17,155 nucleotides of DNA from Chloroflexota bacterium (GTDB taxonomy: Bacteria; Chloroflexota; Anaerolineae; J036; Brachytrichaceae). The stretch spans positions 1 through 17,155 of the forward strand of contig JAKALH010000016.1 of NCBI GenBank assembly GCA_021813225.1, given 5' to 3'. The position numbers and the translations under genes are program-made. Shown here in pieces: positions 7,074 through 15,230 of this stretch. Each line of letters opens with the position of its first letter. Position 1 is the first letter of the stretch. The notes beneath the pieces were generated by a model. That model saw only the letters and a list, made by a program, of their open reading frames with translations, had not been told where the DNA came from and made no database searches.

Positions 7074-9275
7074 TTATTGCGCCTGTCGTGGCGCCGGCAA
7101 ATGCGGCACCGAACTATTAAATGCCTTGATCTGTGCGACAATGAGATCCGCGTATTTCTGGCGGGCTTCGGGTTGCAGATGCACACCGTCGGGTGTGAAC
7201 CAGTCCGGGTGCTGATTGCTCAGCCCATACCAGTCGACCAGCACCGCGTTTGGTACGTTCTTGATACTGTTGGCAAACAGGGTATTATTCGCCGATTCCC
7301 AGCGCAGGGGCACCCGTACATTGACAACGGCGACAATCGGAACGCCCTTCAGTATCTGCATCATCTGATCGAATTGCTTCTGTGTTACAAAGCCGTTGCT
7401 TCCGATGTGGATAATAACAACATCGCCCAGCGTACCGGCATCCTTACGCGACTGCAGAAGAGCAATCGCAGCACTGGCCTGCCGGCTGACCTCGGCATTC
7501 ACTTCCGCCCCTCCCAGCGACTGTGCCAGTTCGTGAGCGGCACCAAGCATGACCGAGTCGCCGATCGCGAGCACCTTGTAGTTCCCGCCGAGCACATCCG
7601 TGACTGTTTTTTGCGGGGCAAGGGTTGGGCCAGGCACAGGCGTCACAGGGCTGGTAATGCGCGCGGTGGCCGCAGGGGCCGCTACAGCTTTAGTACTTGT
7701 GGCTGCAGGCGTCGCCGCCAGTGCAGTCGCAAAAGGCGTGCCACGCAGCGCCGGCGTCGTTACTACACCGACTGAGATCGTATTCGTCGCCAGCAACGAG
7801 TAGGGCCAGGGTATCTGGTACGGCTTGGCGGGCATAACCGGGGTTACTGTGGAAACCGGAGCGTTTGTCGGCGACGCCGTGGCTGGCGTCGTTGGACTCG
7901 CCTCAACAGGCGTCGCTATCGCTGCGACCTGCACAGGCGTAGGCGATGCGGCAACAGTCGCCGTGGGTTCGGCAAGCTCAGATGGCACATCGGGCGGTCT
8001 CGCATTCACCACCGATATCCCCACTGCCACGCAGATAGCCAGCGAAACGACGCTACCGGCTGCCCACGGAACAGCGTCAGCAACACGGCGGGTTCTCCAC
8101 AATGACTGCCACAATCGGCCCAGTGCCCCGTCGCGAACCGGGCGCTCAATGAATCGATAGGATAACTCGGCCAGGACGAGTGTCAGCGCCGCCTGCAGCA
8201 GGTACAGCGGCAGTCCGCCAAACGGGACATCGACATAGGGGCGTGTCAGGTCGATCACAGGCCAATGCCAGAGGTAGATACTGTATGAGCGCAGGCCCAA
8301 CCAGGTCAATACGCGCGTGCCCAGCAGCCCGGGCATTATACATGTGCGGGGATAAACGACGGCGACGATAACAATGGCGGATAGAACGGCAACAACCGCG
8401 AAACCACCCAGATACAGGTATGGGTTGATTTCGTTCACCAGGACGAAGATGGCGATAAGCGTGAGGAGCGCTGACACGCCCGCCATGTCGATCGCCAGAC
8501 TCCTCCTCCGCGACACCTCGACATCGCCCGTGCGGGGAACCAGCAGCATCGCCAGCGCTGCGCCGATGAGGAATCCGGCTGCGCGCGTGTCGGTGCCATA
8601 GTAAATGCGCGACGGGTCTGCGTCGGGCTGATAGTAGCCGGCCATCAATAGTGTGGACGCGACAGCCAGTACGAGTACGGCCACAGGCAATATAAAGCGT
8701 CCGCGCGGGCGCAGCCAGCGCAGACCGGCCAGCAATAACAGCGGCCATACGACGTAAAACTGTTCTTCGACCGCCAGCGACCAGAGGTGTCGTAACAGCG
8801 ACGGGCGACCTATCGCCTCGAAGTATGACTTGTGACTGAGTATCTGGTACCAGTTGCTGACGTATGCTGCTGCCGCCAGGGCATCGGAGCGCAGCGAGGC
8901 GACTTCACCGGGCAGGAATAGAACCGCGAATACCAGTGTTGCCAGTATCAGCGTAAAAACGGCGGGCAATAGGCGGCGGGCACGCCTGAACCAGAAGCGG
9001 CCCAGGTTTAATCCGTTCGTTTTGCGCCACTCCGCCAGCAGCAGCCCTGTAATCAGGTAGCCGCTGATGACAAAGAAGACTTCGACGCCGAGGAAACCGC
9101 CGGCCATCCAGGCGAACTGCGCATGATAGAAATATACGGCAACGACGGCGATGGCGCGCAGTCCATCGATGCCAGCCAGGTATGGTAATCTCGACGCAAC
9201 CGGCTCGGTGTGTTTTTCGGTCGGCTGATTGTCAGCATCCGACGGACCTACTTTCGTTGTATCCACGTTTCGCAC
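7074..9275 (-). CDS. OatA-like acyltransferase 3 / SGNH esterase fusion
   Basis: 733 residues. The N-terminal acyltransferase-3 domain (about 28-380, ten or more membrane helices) opens with YLAGIDGLRAIAVVAVYFYH, whose His51 is at the catalytic position, and holds FFVISGYLITGLLL (67-80), FRRARRLLPA (96-105) and HLWSLAVEEQFYVVWP (163-178). An extra helix near 403-423 leads to an Ala/Thr/Pro/Val-rich linker (about 430-560) and an extracytoplasmic SGNH domain with GDSV (Ser574), GSNG (625-628) and DGVH (Asp696, His699), a complete triad. This layout is that of OatA, which O-acetylates peptidoglycan; related proteins acylate other surface glycans, so the acceptor is unproven. The start is GTG at 9275: no in-frame ATG exists before codon 57 and an upstream stop follows quickly. 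A TATAAC at 9313-9308 (minus strand) may be its -10. The gene stands alone on its strand. Confidence 0.9.
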   Translation of the reverse strand: MRNVDTTKVGPSDADNQPTEKHTEPVASRLPYLAGIDGLRAIAVVAVYFYHAQFAWMAGGFLGVEVFFVISGYLITGLLLAEWRKTNGLNLGRFWFRRARRLLPAVFTLILATLVFAVLFLPGEVASLRSDALAAAAYVSNWYQILSHKSYFEAIGRPSLLRHLWSLAVEEQFYVVWPLLLLAGLRWLRPRGRFILPVAVLVLAVASTLLMAGYYQPDADPSRIYYGTDTRAAGFLIGAALAMLLVPRTGDVEVSRRRSLAIDMAGVSALLTLIAIFVLVNEINPYLYLGGFAVVAVLSAIVIVAVVYPRTCIMPGLLGTRVLTWLGLRSYSIYLWHWPVIDLTRPYVDVPFGGLPLYLLQAALTLVLAELSYRFIERPVRDGALGRLWQSLWRTRRVADAVPWAAGSVVSLAICVAVGISVVNARPPDVPSELAEPTATVAASPTPVQVAAIATPVEASPTTPATASPTNAPVSTVTPVMPAKPYQIPWPYSLLATNTISVGVVTTPALRGTPFATALAATPAATSTKAVAAPAATARITSPVTPVPGPTLAPQKTVTDVLGGNYKVLAIGDSVMLGAAHELAQSLGGAEVNAEVSRQASAAIALLQSRKDAGTLGDVVIIHIGSNGFVTQKQFDQMMQILKGVPIVAVVNVRVPLRWESANNTLFANSIKNVPNAVLVDWYGLSNQHPDWFTPDGVHLQPEARQKYADLIVAQIKAFNSSVPHLPAPRQAQ

Positions 9276-9324
9276 GCTTCTCTGCTGGCTTGTTGAGTCA
9301 GTTCTATGTTATAGACTATCACAT

Positions 9325-9998
9325 ATGACGCACGCGCCACAACCGTTGTTTCGCGATCCGATTTACGATGGCGCGCAGCCGATCCCACAATCATCTGGAA
9401 TTACCAAGAGCATAACTGGTGGATTCTATACACTAACCGGCGTGCGAATCAGGATGCGCCCGGCTATGCGTGGGTGCATGGCACCGACATCGGCATCGCT
9501 TCATCGTTCGACTCCGGCCAGACATGGGGATATCGAGGCACTCTGGCTGGTCTTGAATTTGAGCGGGGACGTAACACATTCTGGGCGCCTGAAATCATAT
9601 GGCACGCCGGTTTATACCATATGTTTGCCAGTTACGTGCCCGGAGTACCGCACGACTGGCCGGGCAAGCGCCTGATCATCCACTACACCAGCGCTGACCT
9701 GTGGGACTGGCATTTCGAGGCCGACGGCTCGCATATCTATCAGGCAGACAGCATTGACCTGTACAACTGGCAGGTCGCCGGCGCGGTCTTGACGGATCAC
9801 GCGCAGAAAGGGCCGAACGTGTTCTTCTACTTTACCCATCCACAGCGCGGGCCGACGCTGGCCCAACAGGCTAACGGCGTATAGCCGTATCGCTCACGCC
9901 GCACTTCACTGCAGGTCGCGGAACTCGGCTTTGACGGCAGCAGCCTGACCTGCGACCGCGACCTGCTCTCGGATTTCGCCCTGGCGCCCGGCGAGTAG
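9325..9998 (+). pseudogene. Degenerate GH43-like glycosidase
   Basis: A glycosidase of the five-bladed propeller type (GH43-like) can be pieced together from two frames. From ATG 9325 one frame reads PLFRDPIYDGA; reading then has to shift near 9375 to continue as ADPTIIWNYQEHNWWILYTN, DIGIASSFDSGQTW and TFWAPEIIWHAGLYHMF. The shift equals loss of one base (GCGCAGCC where GCGGCAGCC is expected). Further on, LWDWHF runs straight into EADGSHIY near 9715 and GPNV into FFYFTHP near 9821; in intact relatives these blocks are separated by tens of residues, so two in-frame deletions are inferred. A TAG at 9882-9884 interrupts NGV and PYRSRRTSLQVAEL; after it the same frame continues with the typical end (LTCDRD) to TAG 9996-9998. 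About 225 codons remain of an expected 320 or more. It is the only plus-strand gene between minus-strand neighbours. Confidence 0.82.
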
Positions 9999-10008
9999 AC
10001 GACAGCTT

Positions 10009-11001
10009 CTACCGTGCCGGAGTCAACGTCGGCGATACGACGGGTGTCGGCGGCGGGATGAGAAAATACTGCCGGTTTGACGTCACAAAGCTGTCGAGTT
10101 CAAAACTCCCGATGCGCACAATGTATGGCGATTCATTAGAGCTGACGGTATAACTGTTATCCGTCGTATCCTTGGCGCCGATCTGGAAAACGACAGGTTT
10201 GACGCTCACAGTGGCAGTCGGTTGCAGGGTTACCGTCACCACTGTGGAGGGCGGTGTCAGACCGTATTCGGGCTTCACACCCTTGCCCAACGGCCTCAGC
10301 AAAGGCAGTGGTGTGATCTGCCCGACCATGCTGGTGAGCTTGGCCGTATCGAACTTCTCACCTGCAGCCAGGCCATCCATCATCCAGGTATTGGATATGT
10401 TCTTTGTGAACGAAAACGTTCCATTGCCGTTTCTAATCGTTATACCGGTGACCTGGCCGGGCAGCATCGCGATGTAGGTTGGATTGATCCAGTTCACTGC
10501 GTCCGGCGCAGCGTCGTTGCTGGTCAAGCCATCGACCAGATATACGTCCTTCGCGCCATCTGCGCGAACATGCGTGGAACCCGCGCTGGGCGACGTGCCA
10601 ACCAGCAAAGTATGAGACTGTCCATTCGCCAGTGTGAATACGACCTTACTGGCAAAGTTGTCGTCAGCGACCTTGAGACGCGAATAGCTGCTCTGCGTCT
10701 GCGCTATCAGTCTCCCGGTCTGTATTTTCAGGACTTTATCCAGAAAAGTCGTAATCTTCGTTGCCTCAGCCGGGTAGTTATCGCTCTGAGGCATAACCCA
10801 GTCGGCCCCCTGTTTTGTCAACTCGGTCGTTTTTCCGGTTGAGTCCGTGAGAGTTAATGAGTTGATGTCCGTAGCCTTGATAGTCCCAAAGATCGGCTTG
10901 CCTGGCTGCGCGGTTGCGGTTGCGCGAAGAGACGACAGCAGCACGATCAGAATCACCTGCGCCAGCAGTACAACAGCCAGGATACCGTTTCGTCGATTCA
11001 T
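10009..11001 (-). CDS. DUF4340 domain membrane-anchored protein of an ABC cassette
   Basis: 330 residues from ATG 11001. One N-terminal hydrophobic helix (about residues 6-25, ILAVVLLAQVILIVLL) anchors a long extracytoplasmic part made of repeated beta-rich units, for example FGTIKATDINSLTLTDSTGK, VVFTLANGQSHTLLVG and VRADGAKDVYLVDG, in the manner of DUF4340 proteins; the end is Pro/Thr-rich. DUF4340 proteins are regularly encoded next to GldG-like ABC auxiliary subunits; their biochemical role is unknown. Here the gene is last in a minus-strand cassette, 60 bases after the permease/GldG fusion. The ATG at 11001 has GGAGA about 9 bases upstream; a TTG two codons earlier is the alternative but sits only about 4 bases from the same Shine-Dalgarno. 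Confidence 0.8.
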   Translation of the reverse strand: MNRRNGILAVVLLAQVILIVLLSSLRATATAQPGKPIFGTIKATDINSLTLTDSTGKTTELTKQGADWVMPQSDNYPAEATKITTFLDKVLKIQTGRLIAQTQSSYSRLKVADDNFASKVVFTLANGQSHTLLVGTSPSAGSTHVRADGAKDVYLVDGLTSNDAAPDAVNWINPTYIAMLPGQVTGITIRNGNGTFSFTKNISNTWMMDGLAAGEKFDTAKLTSMVGQITPLPLLRPLGKGVKPEYGLTPPSTVVTVTLQPTATVSVKPVVFQIGAKDTTDNSYTVSSNESPYIVRIGSFELDSFVTSNRQYFLIPPPTPVVSPTLTPAR

Positions 11002-11061
11002 TCCCAAGGTTCTCCAAGTCTCAGCAAATTGACCAGATGTTTCACAATGTTCGATGCCTGA

Positions 11062-13977
11062 CTACGCTTCTGGCGCCGCGGCTGTGCTGACGCTGTTCAG
11101 CGGAAGCGGCGTTTCTGCACGCTGGCGCATCCGCCAGATCACGCCGATGCCGATCAATGCGGTAAGCGCGATAACATAGTTCAACACTTCCCAGAAAGTG
11201 CGCTGGTTTTCCGACAGCGGTTGCAGCACATGGGCCGTCGTCCCGTGTGAGCGGATACTCAACAAGTCCAGGTCTTCTACCGACCAGTCAACGGCGTTCT
11301 GCATGAACTGCAGGCTGTTAAGATACCGGTTCTGGCTCAGTTGCGACGACAACTGAAGTATCAGATCATTGAGGAACTCGGTGCTTCCCACCACGACCAG
11401 ACGTGCGGTGTCCGGCGACTGGCCGATTGCACTGCTGGGCATGATGGGTTGCGCCGTCGGTGGCACGACCGTTGCAGCGGCAGCCGCGGCTGAAGTAGGC
11501 GCGGGCGTGGGTTTTACCTGCAGCGGGGATGGCTTACCGGCGAAATAGCTCTTGAATGAACCCTGTATCGCGACCGCCATCGGATATGACTGGCGCTCGC
11601 CTTCCACGGCAAAGCCAACATCAGGGTACTTCACATAGTCGGGCTGGATATTGAGATTTGTACGCAGCCACGACTGGTCGCTGGAACGCAGCAGTACCTG
11701 CGTTTTTCGACCGGCGTTCTTTGTGGCATCGAGCAGGACCGGCGACGCCCAGTTCAATGTCACTGCCGGCAGGCTGGACACTATCGGGCTGCTGGTATCC
11801 ATCGCGTTCGGTCTTATATCCACAAAAAACGGGTAGTTCAGCGCCTGGATTTCCTGCACCGTGACCCCGTTCACATTGCGGCTGACCTGCGATGGAAACG
11901 GTTCATTCTGGGTATCCATCACCAGTGAACGGCTGATAGTCACGCCATAGGAAGCCAGCATGCCGTCGATGCCATTCTGCGTTGGCAACAGGCCAATCCC
12001 GCCGGGACCGGGCTGTATGGTGTAGTTCCCCGCCGCCACAACGAGCGATCCGCCGCTCATCAGGTACTGGTCAATCGCATAGCGCTCTTTGTCAGTCATG
12101 TTGCCGGGACCGATGACCAGCAGTGTGTCGATATTAGGCGGCACCTGCCCCGTGGTCAGGTCGACGGTCTGTACATCGTAGTTACGCTTGAGCTGATCAG
12201 TGATGGTCTGGAAGCTTTCTGAACTTCCCCCTTGCGAAAGAGGCGTCTGCGCAGCCGCTGGCGGCGTCCAGATGCCGACCACCTTGAGAAATCCCGATGT
12301 CGTTCTTTTCAACGCCGACTCAATCGCCGTCCGTATCGAGGTTTCACTGAAATTTCCAGCCGGGTAAAGCAATTGCCCCTTCCCATTGACCACCATCAGC
12401 ATATTCAGGTAGTAGGTCTGGTCAGAGAACAGCGATACGGGTGTGGGTTGCAGGCTGAATTGCTTTTGCAGCGCGCTGCGCGTAAACGGGCTGTTGGGCG
12501 CATCCGGATTTACAACCTGGACGTTGAATTTACCGCCGGAATGAGCCTTGATGTCATTGGCAACCTTCTCGATAAGAGCGGGCGTGTCCTTGACCGGTTG
12601 CGGCAGAGTATTCGGCGTCTCGATGATGTAAAACTGGATTGGATTCTTTATCGCCGCAAATACGGAGTCGATACTCTGAAAACCAAATGCGACTTTCTTG
12701 ATCGCACTGGTCAGGTCGTACTCCAGATTGCGGAACTGCACATCGACGCTGCCATCGTGCTGTGGGGTAACCTGTATCAGATCGCGGAAGTTGAGCACGG
12801 TGTTCTGGTCGCCGTAGCGTATCAGTACATCAAAGTAGGTATTGATGACTGATGTTTCATAGCGGCCGGCAACCTGTAACGGTGTCGGCTGAATGCCATA
12901 AGCCTTGCTGGCTTCGGCAGCGGCAGCGCTGTCTTTACTCGGGTCGATCACTTCGGTCGTCACTTTGCCGGCGCTGGCGATCTGGTATTCCGTCAGCATA
13001 TCGCGCAGTTGCGGCACCAGCGGGGCGAGTAAGGGGTGCGTATTCTGGCTGATATACGCCCTGATCAGCAAAGGCTCCTGCAGGCTGTTGATCAGACTGG
13101 TGGTTGCAGGCGACAGGCTGAACTGGTGCTGTTCCGTCAGGTCGGCGCGCAGGCCGGTCAGCGGAGCCACCCATACATTTAGCGCCACCAGGTTCAGTGC
13201 GATCAACCCTCCGGTGAGGTTCATGTTCCTTCGATATGCCAGCGTACGGTCTCCGTTGCTCCAGCGTTTTCGGTCCAGCGACAGCGTGTTCAGGACGAGG
13301 AACAGCACAGTTAAAGAGGCATAGTAAATAAGATCGCGTATATCGATGACGCCGCGCTCGATACTCTCGAATCGACTTCCCGTCCCAATGGCGCGCAGGA
13401 TGTCGCCGGCCTGACTGCCGAGGAAATCCGTCAAGGCTGCGCTGCCGGCCAGGTAAAACAACCCGCCGATGATCAGGGTCACGATCAACGCCACAATCTG
13501 GTTATCGGTGCGCGAGGAAACAAACAGACCGATTGCAGCGTATGCAGAAGCCAGCAGCAAGGCAGCGACATATCCGCCGATGACAGGGCCGAAATCCAGG
13601 TTGCCGAGTATGGCAACCGTGAACACCAATGGAAAGGTCAAGGCCAGCGCCACAGCGACAAGAATAATGACAGACAGGAATTTGCCGATTACCAGCCGGA
13701 CATGCTGAACGGGCAATGTCAGCAGCATCTCGAGCATTCCCGACCGTTGTTCTTCGCTCCATTGGCGCATGGTCAGCGCAGCGACCAGAAAAATGAGCAG
13801 TATGGGCATACGCTGAAACAACGGTCGCACGTCGGCGATGTTGCGGGCGAAGAAGGTGTCGATCCAGAAAAAGGTGAACAGGCTTGCGGCCAGAAAAGTT
13901 CCAATGAATATCAGCGCCATCGGGGAGCCGAAGTAACCCTTCAGCTCTTTTCGCGTGATTGCCAGTATTGGTTTCAT
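11062..13977 (-). CDS. ABC transporter permease fused to GldG-like auxiliary domain
   Basis: 971 residues. Residues 1 to about 240 form an ABC-2 type permease of the GldF/NosY kind with six membrane helices and the conserved AALTMRQWSEEQRSGMLEML block (66-85). After a short link, a further membrane helix (about 255-272) starts a GldG-like part: LTEQHQFSLSPATTSLINSL (280-299), LLIRAYIS (303-310), then a thioredoxin/GATase-like extracytoplasmic region with DQYLMSGGSLVVAAGNY. An Ala/Pro-rich stretch (about 835-860) and a last membrane helix near 932-952 close the protein. In Bacteroidota GldF and GldG are separate proteins of a gliding/secretion ABC complex; elsewhere similar sets are of unknown substrate. 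The gene follows the ATPase by 15 bases and precedes the DUF4340 gene, so the three probably form one transport complex. The ATG at 13977 has a modest AGAAAG upstream. Confidence 0.86.
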   Translation of the reverse strand: MKPILAITRKELKGYFGSPMALIFIGTFLAASLFTFFWIDTFFARNIADVRPLFQRMPILLIFLVAALTMRQWSEEQRSGMLEMLLTLPVQHVRLVIGKFLSVIILVAVALALTFPLVFTVAILGNLDFGPVIGGYVAALLLASAYAAIGLFVSSRTDNQIVALIVTLIIGGLFYLAGSAALTDFLGSQAGDILRAIGTGSRFESIERGVIDIRDLIYYASLTVLFLVLNTLSLDRKRWSNGDRTLAYRRNMNLTGGLIALNLVALNVWVAPLTGLRADLTEQHQFSLSPATTSLINSLQEPLLIRAYISQNTHPLLAPLVPQLRDMLTEYQIASAGKVTTEVIDPSKDSAAAAEASKAYGIQPTPLQVAGRYETSVINTYFDVLIRYGDQNTVLNFRDLIQVTPQHDGSVDVQFRNLEYDLTSAIKKVAFGFQSIDSVFAAIKNPIQFYIIETPNTLPQPVKDTPALIEKVANDIKAHSGGKFNVQVVNPDAPNSPFTRSALQKQFSLQPTPVSLFSDQTYYLNMLMVVNGKGQLLYPAGNFSETSIRTAIESALKRTTSGFLKVVGIWTPPAAAQTPLSQGGSSESFQTITDQLKRNYDVQTVDLTTGQVPPNIDTLLVIGPGNMTDKERYAIDQYLMSGGSLVVAAGNYTIQPGPGGIGLLPTQNGIDGMLASYGVTISRSLVMDTQNEPFPSQVSRNVNGVTVQEIQALNYPFFVDIRPNAMDTSSPIVSSLPAVTLNWASPVLLDATKNAGRKTQVLLRSSDQSWLRTNLNIQPDYVKYPDVGFAVEGERQSYPMAVAIQGSFKSYFAGKPSPLQVKPTPAPTSAAAAAATVVPPTAQPIMPSSAIGQSPDTARLVVVGSTEFLNDLILQLSSQLSQNRYLNSLQFMQNAVDWSVEDLDLLSIRSHGTTAHVLQPLSENQRTFWEVLNYVIALTALIGIGVIWRMRQRAETPLPLNSVSTAAAPEA

Positions 13978-13992
13978 GACTACTTTCTGCGG

Positions 13993-14943
13993 TTATTTGC
14001 TTTCATCTTCAGTCTCACCGGCCATCGAGGATGTGGCCAGCTCATTAAATACAGTCTCCAGAGTGCGGGCGTCGCGGCGCAGCTCGCGCATAGGCCAGTT
14101 CTGGCTCTTCGCGGCTTCATAGAGTGCAGGGCACAAGTCCGCACCTGATTTACCGTAAATCCTGTAACTCGGCTGCCCGTTTTTACTGTCCAGCAGTTCA
14201 ATGCGCTTAACCATTGGTGATTGTTGCAGCACGAATTCGAGGTTGCCGATCTTTTTCTGAAACACCATAACGGCGTTATCGGTAGCTTCCAGTTCGGCAA
14301 GCTTCGCATCGGCGCGTATGCGTCCATTCATAATGATGATGACGCGATCACATACTGCCTCAACCTCTGGCAGGATGTGGCTGGAAAAAAGGATCGTGCT
14401 GTGTTTCGCCAGCCGGCGTATCAGGCCGCGTATTTCAACAATCTGCGTCGGATCCAGGCCTACGGTAGGTTCGTCCAGAATCAGCAGGCGGGGCTTATGC
14501 AGGATAGCCTGTGCCAGCCCTACCCGCTGCCGTAAACCCTTGCTGAGCTTGCCAATCGGTCGCGTCAAGTAGTCTTTAAGCGAAGTGGCCTGGATCGCTT
14601 CCGCAATCTGCCCCAACTGGTTCTGCGGTGGAATCTCCCGAAGTTCAGCCATCATCTGTAGATACGATTGAACGCTGAGTTCAGGATACAGCGGAGCGTT
14701 CTCCGGCAGGTAACCGATGCGCGACTGCACGTCGCGCGGGCGCGCCAAAACATCGATACCGTCCACTTCAACACTTCCATCATCGGGCTGCAGATAGCCG
14801 GTCAGTATTTTGATCATCGTGGTCTTGCCGGCGCCATTCGGCCCCAATAGACCAACTATTTCCCCATCCGCAACGTCGAATGTAGCTTCGCGCAAGGCGC
14901 GCACTTCGCTATAGGACTTGCTCAATCCTTCGGCCTTGATCAT
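13993..14943 (-). CDS. ABC transporter ATP-binding protein (GldA/CcmA-like)
   Basis: 316 residues from ATG 14943, chosen because GGAGAGG lies 4 bases upstream; an ATG-less extension to 14961 lacks this support. All ATPase motifs are intact: Walker A GPNGAGKTT (34-42), Q-loop region with YLPEN (79-82 plus), signature LSKGLRQR (133-140), Walker B LLILDEP (153-159), D-loop GLD and H-loop His189. The sequence IGYLPENAPLYPELSV is of the GldA type. The C-terminal 100 residues form an extra small domain ending acidic (GETEDESK). It powers the permease/GldG fusion encoded 15 bases downstream. Substrate is unknown. Confidence 0.92.
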   Translation of the reverse strand: MIKAEGLSKSYSEVRALREATFDVADGEIVGLLGPNGAGKTTMIKILTGYLQPDDGSVEVDGIDVLARPRDVQSRIGYLPENAPLYPELSVQSYLQMMAELREIPPQNQLGQIAEAIQATSLKDYLTRPIGKLSKGLRQRVGLAQAILHKPRLLILDEPTVGLDPTQIVEIRGLIRRLAKHSTILFSSHILPEVEAVCDRVIIIMNGRIRADAKLAELEATDNAVMVFQKKIGNLEFVLQQSPMVKRIELLDSKNGQPSYRIYGKSGADLCPALYEAAKSQNWPMRELRRDARTLETVFNELATSSMAGETEDESK

Positions 14944-14990
14944 GCAACCTCTCCGGAGCATTATTGTTTATGGTATCTGCTAAGCTCGCG

Positions 14991-14996
14991 ATTATA
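14991..14996 (-). promoter_or_regulatory. Putative -10 element of the ABC cassette
   Basis: A perfect TATAAT reads on the minus strand from 14996 to 14991, within an AT-rich stretch, predicting transcription from about 14984, roughly 40 bases before the ATPase ATG at 14943. The -35 region shows no good match to TTGACA. Confidence 0.42.
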
Positions 14997-15071
14997 AAGA
15001 CGTAAATGTAGCTGAGTTTTAAGATAACCTTAGTCGTTTCTTAACTCCGCATGTAATGTAGCGTCATACCG

Positions 15072-15087
15072 TGTGACAAAAGTCACT
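15072..15087 (+). promoter_or_regulatory. CRP/FNR-family type operator upstream of gltB
   Basis: TGTGACAAAAGTCACT matches the CRP-type consensus TGTGA-N6-TCACA at nine of ten defined positions, with a perfect core inverted repeat GTGAC/GTCAC around AAAA (15073-15086). Its centre at 15079.5 lies exactly 41.5 bases before the start predicted from the TATACA at 15109-15114, the class II activator position, and the promoter lacks a good -35. Which regulator of this superfamily binds is unknown. Confidence 0.5.
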
Positions 15088-15108
15088 TGTGTTGCATAAA
15101 TCTCATGC

Positions 15109-15114
15109 TATACA
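15109..15114 (+). promoter_or_regulatory. Putative -10 element of gltB
   Basis: TATACA at 15109-15114 predicts transcription from about 15121 and a leader of about 110 bases before gltB. No TTGACA-like -35 occurs at 16-18 bases, in keeping with an activator-dependent promoter (the palindrome at 15072-15087). The leader contains GGAGC (15128-15132) complementary to GCTCC (15154-15158), but I recognise no known riboswitch. Confidence 0.42.
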
Positions 15115-15230
15115 TGCTTCCTTAAGTGGAGCCTCCTCCGTCAGAGCCACGACGCTCCTGCCTGTCAGTTCTCCATGTCGAGAGAGCGGTTACCCTGTCC
15201 GGGGGCATTTCATAACTCTAAGTTGCTGTT

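Noticed and set aside
7062..7775. Long plus-strand reading frame (237 codons) opposite the OatA-like gene
   Set aside because: It is antisense to the SGNH domain, whose catalytic motifs are intact; its translation is Cys/Arg/His-rich and matches nothing known.
7600..8050. Repeated Ala/Thr/Pro-coding triplets as a DNA tandem repeat
   Set aside because: The repetition is at the level of amino acid composition in the OatA-like linker; no constant DNA unit recurs.
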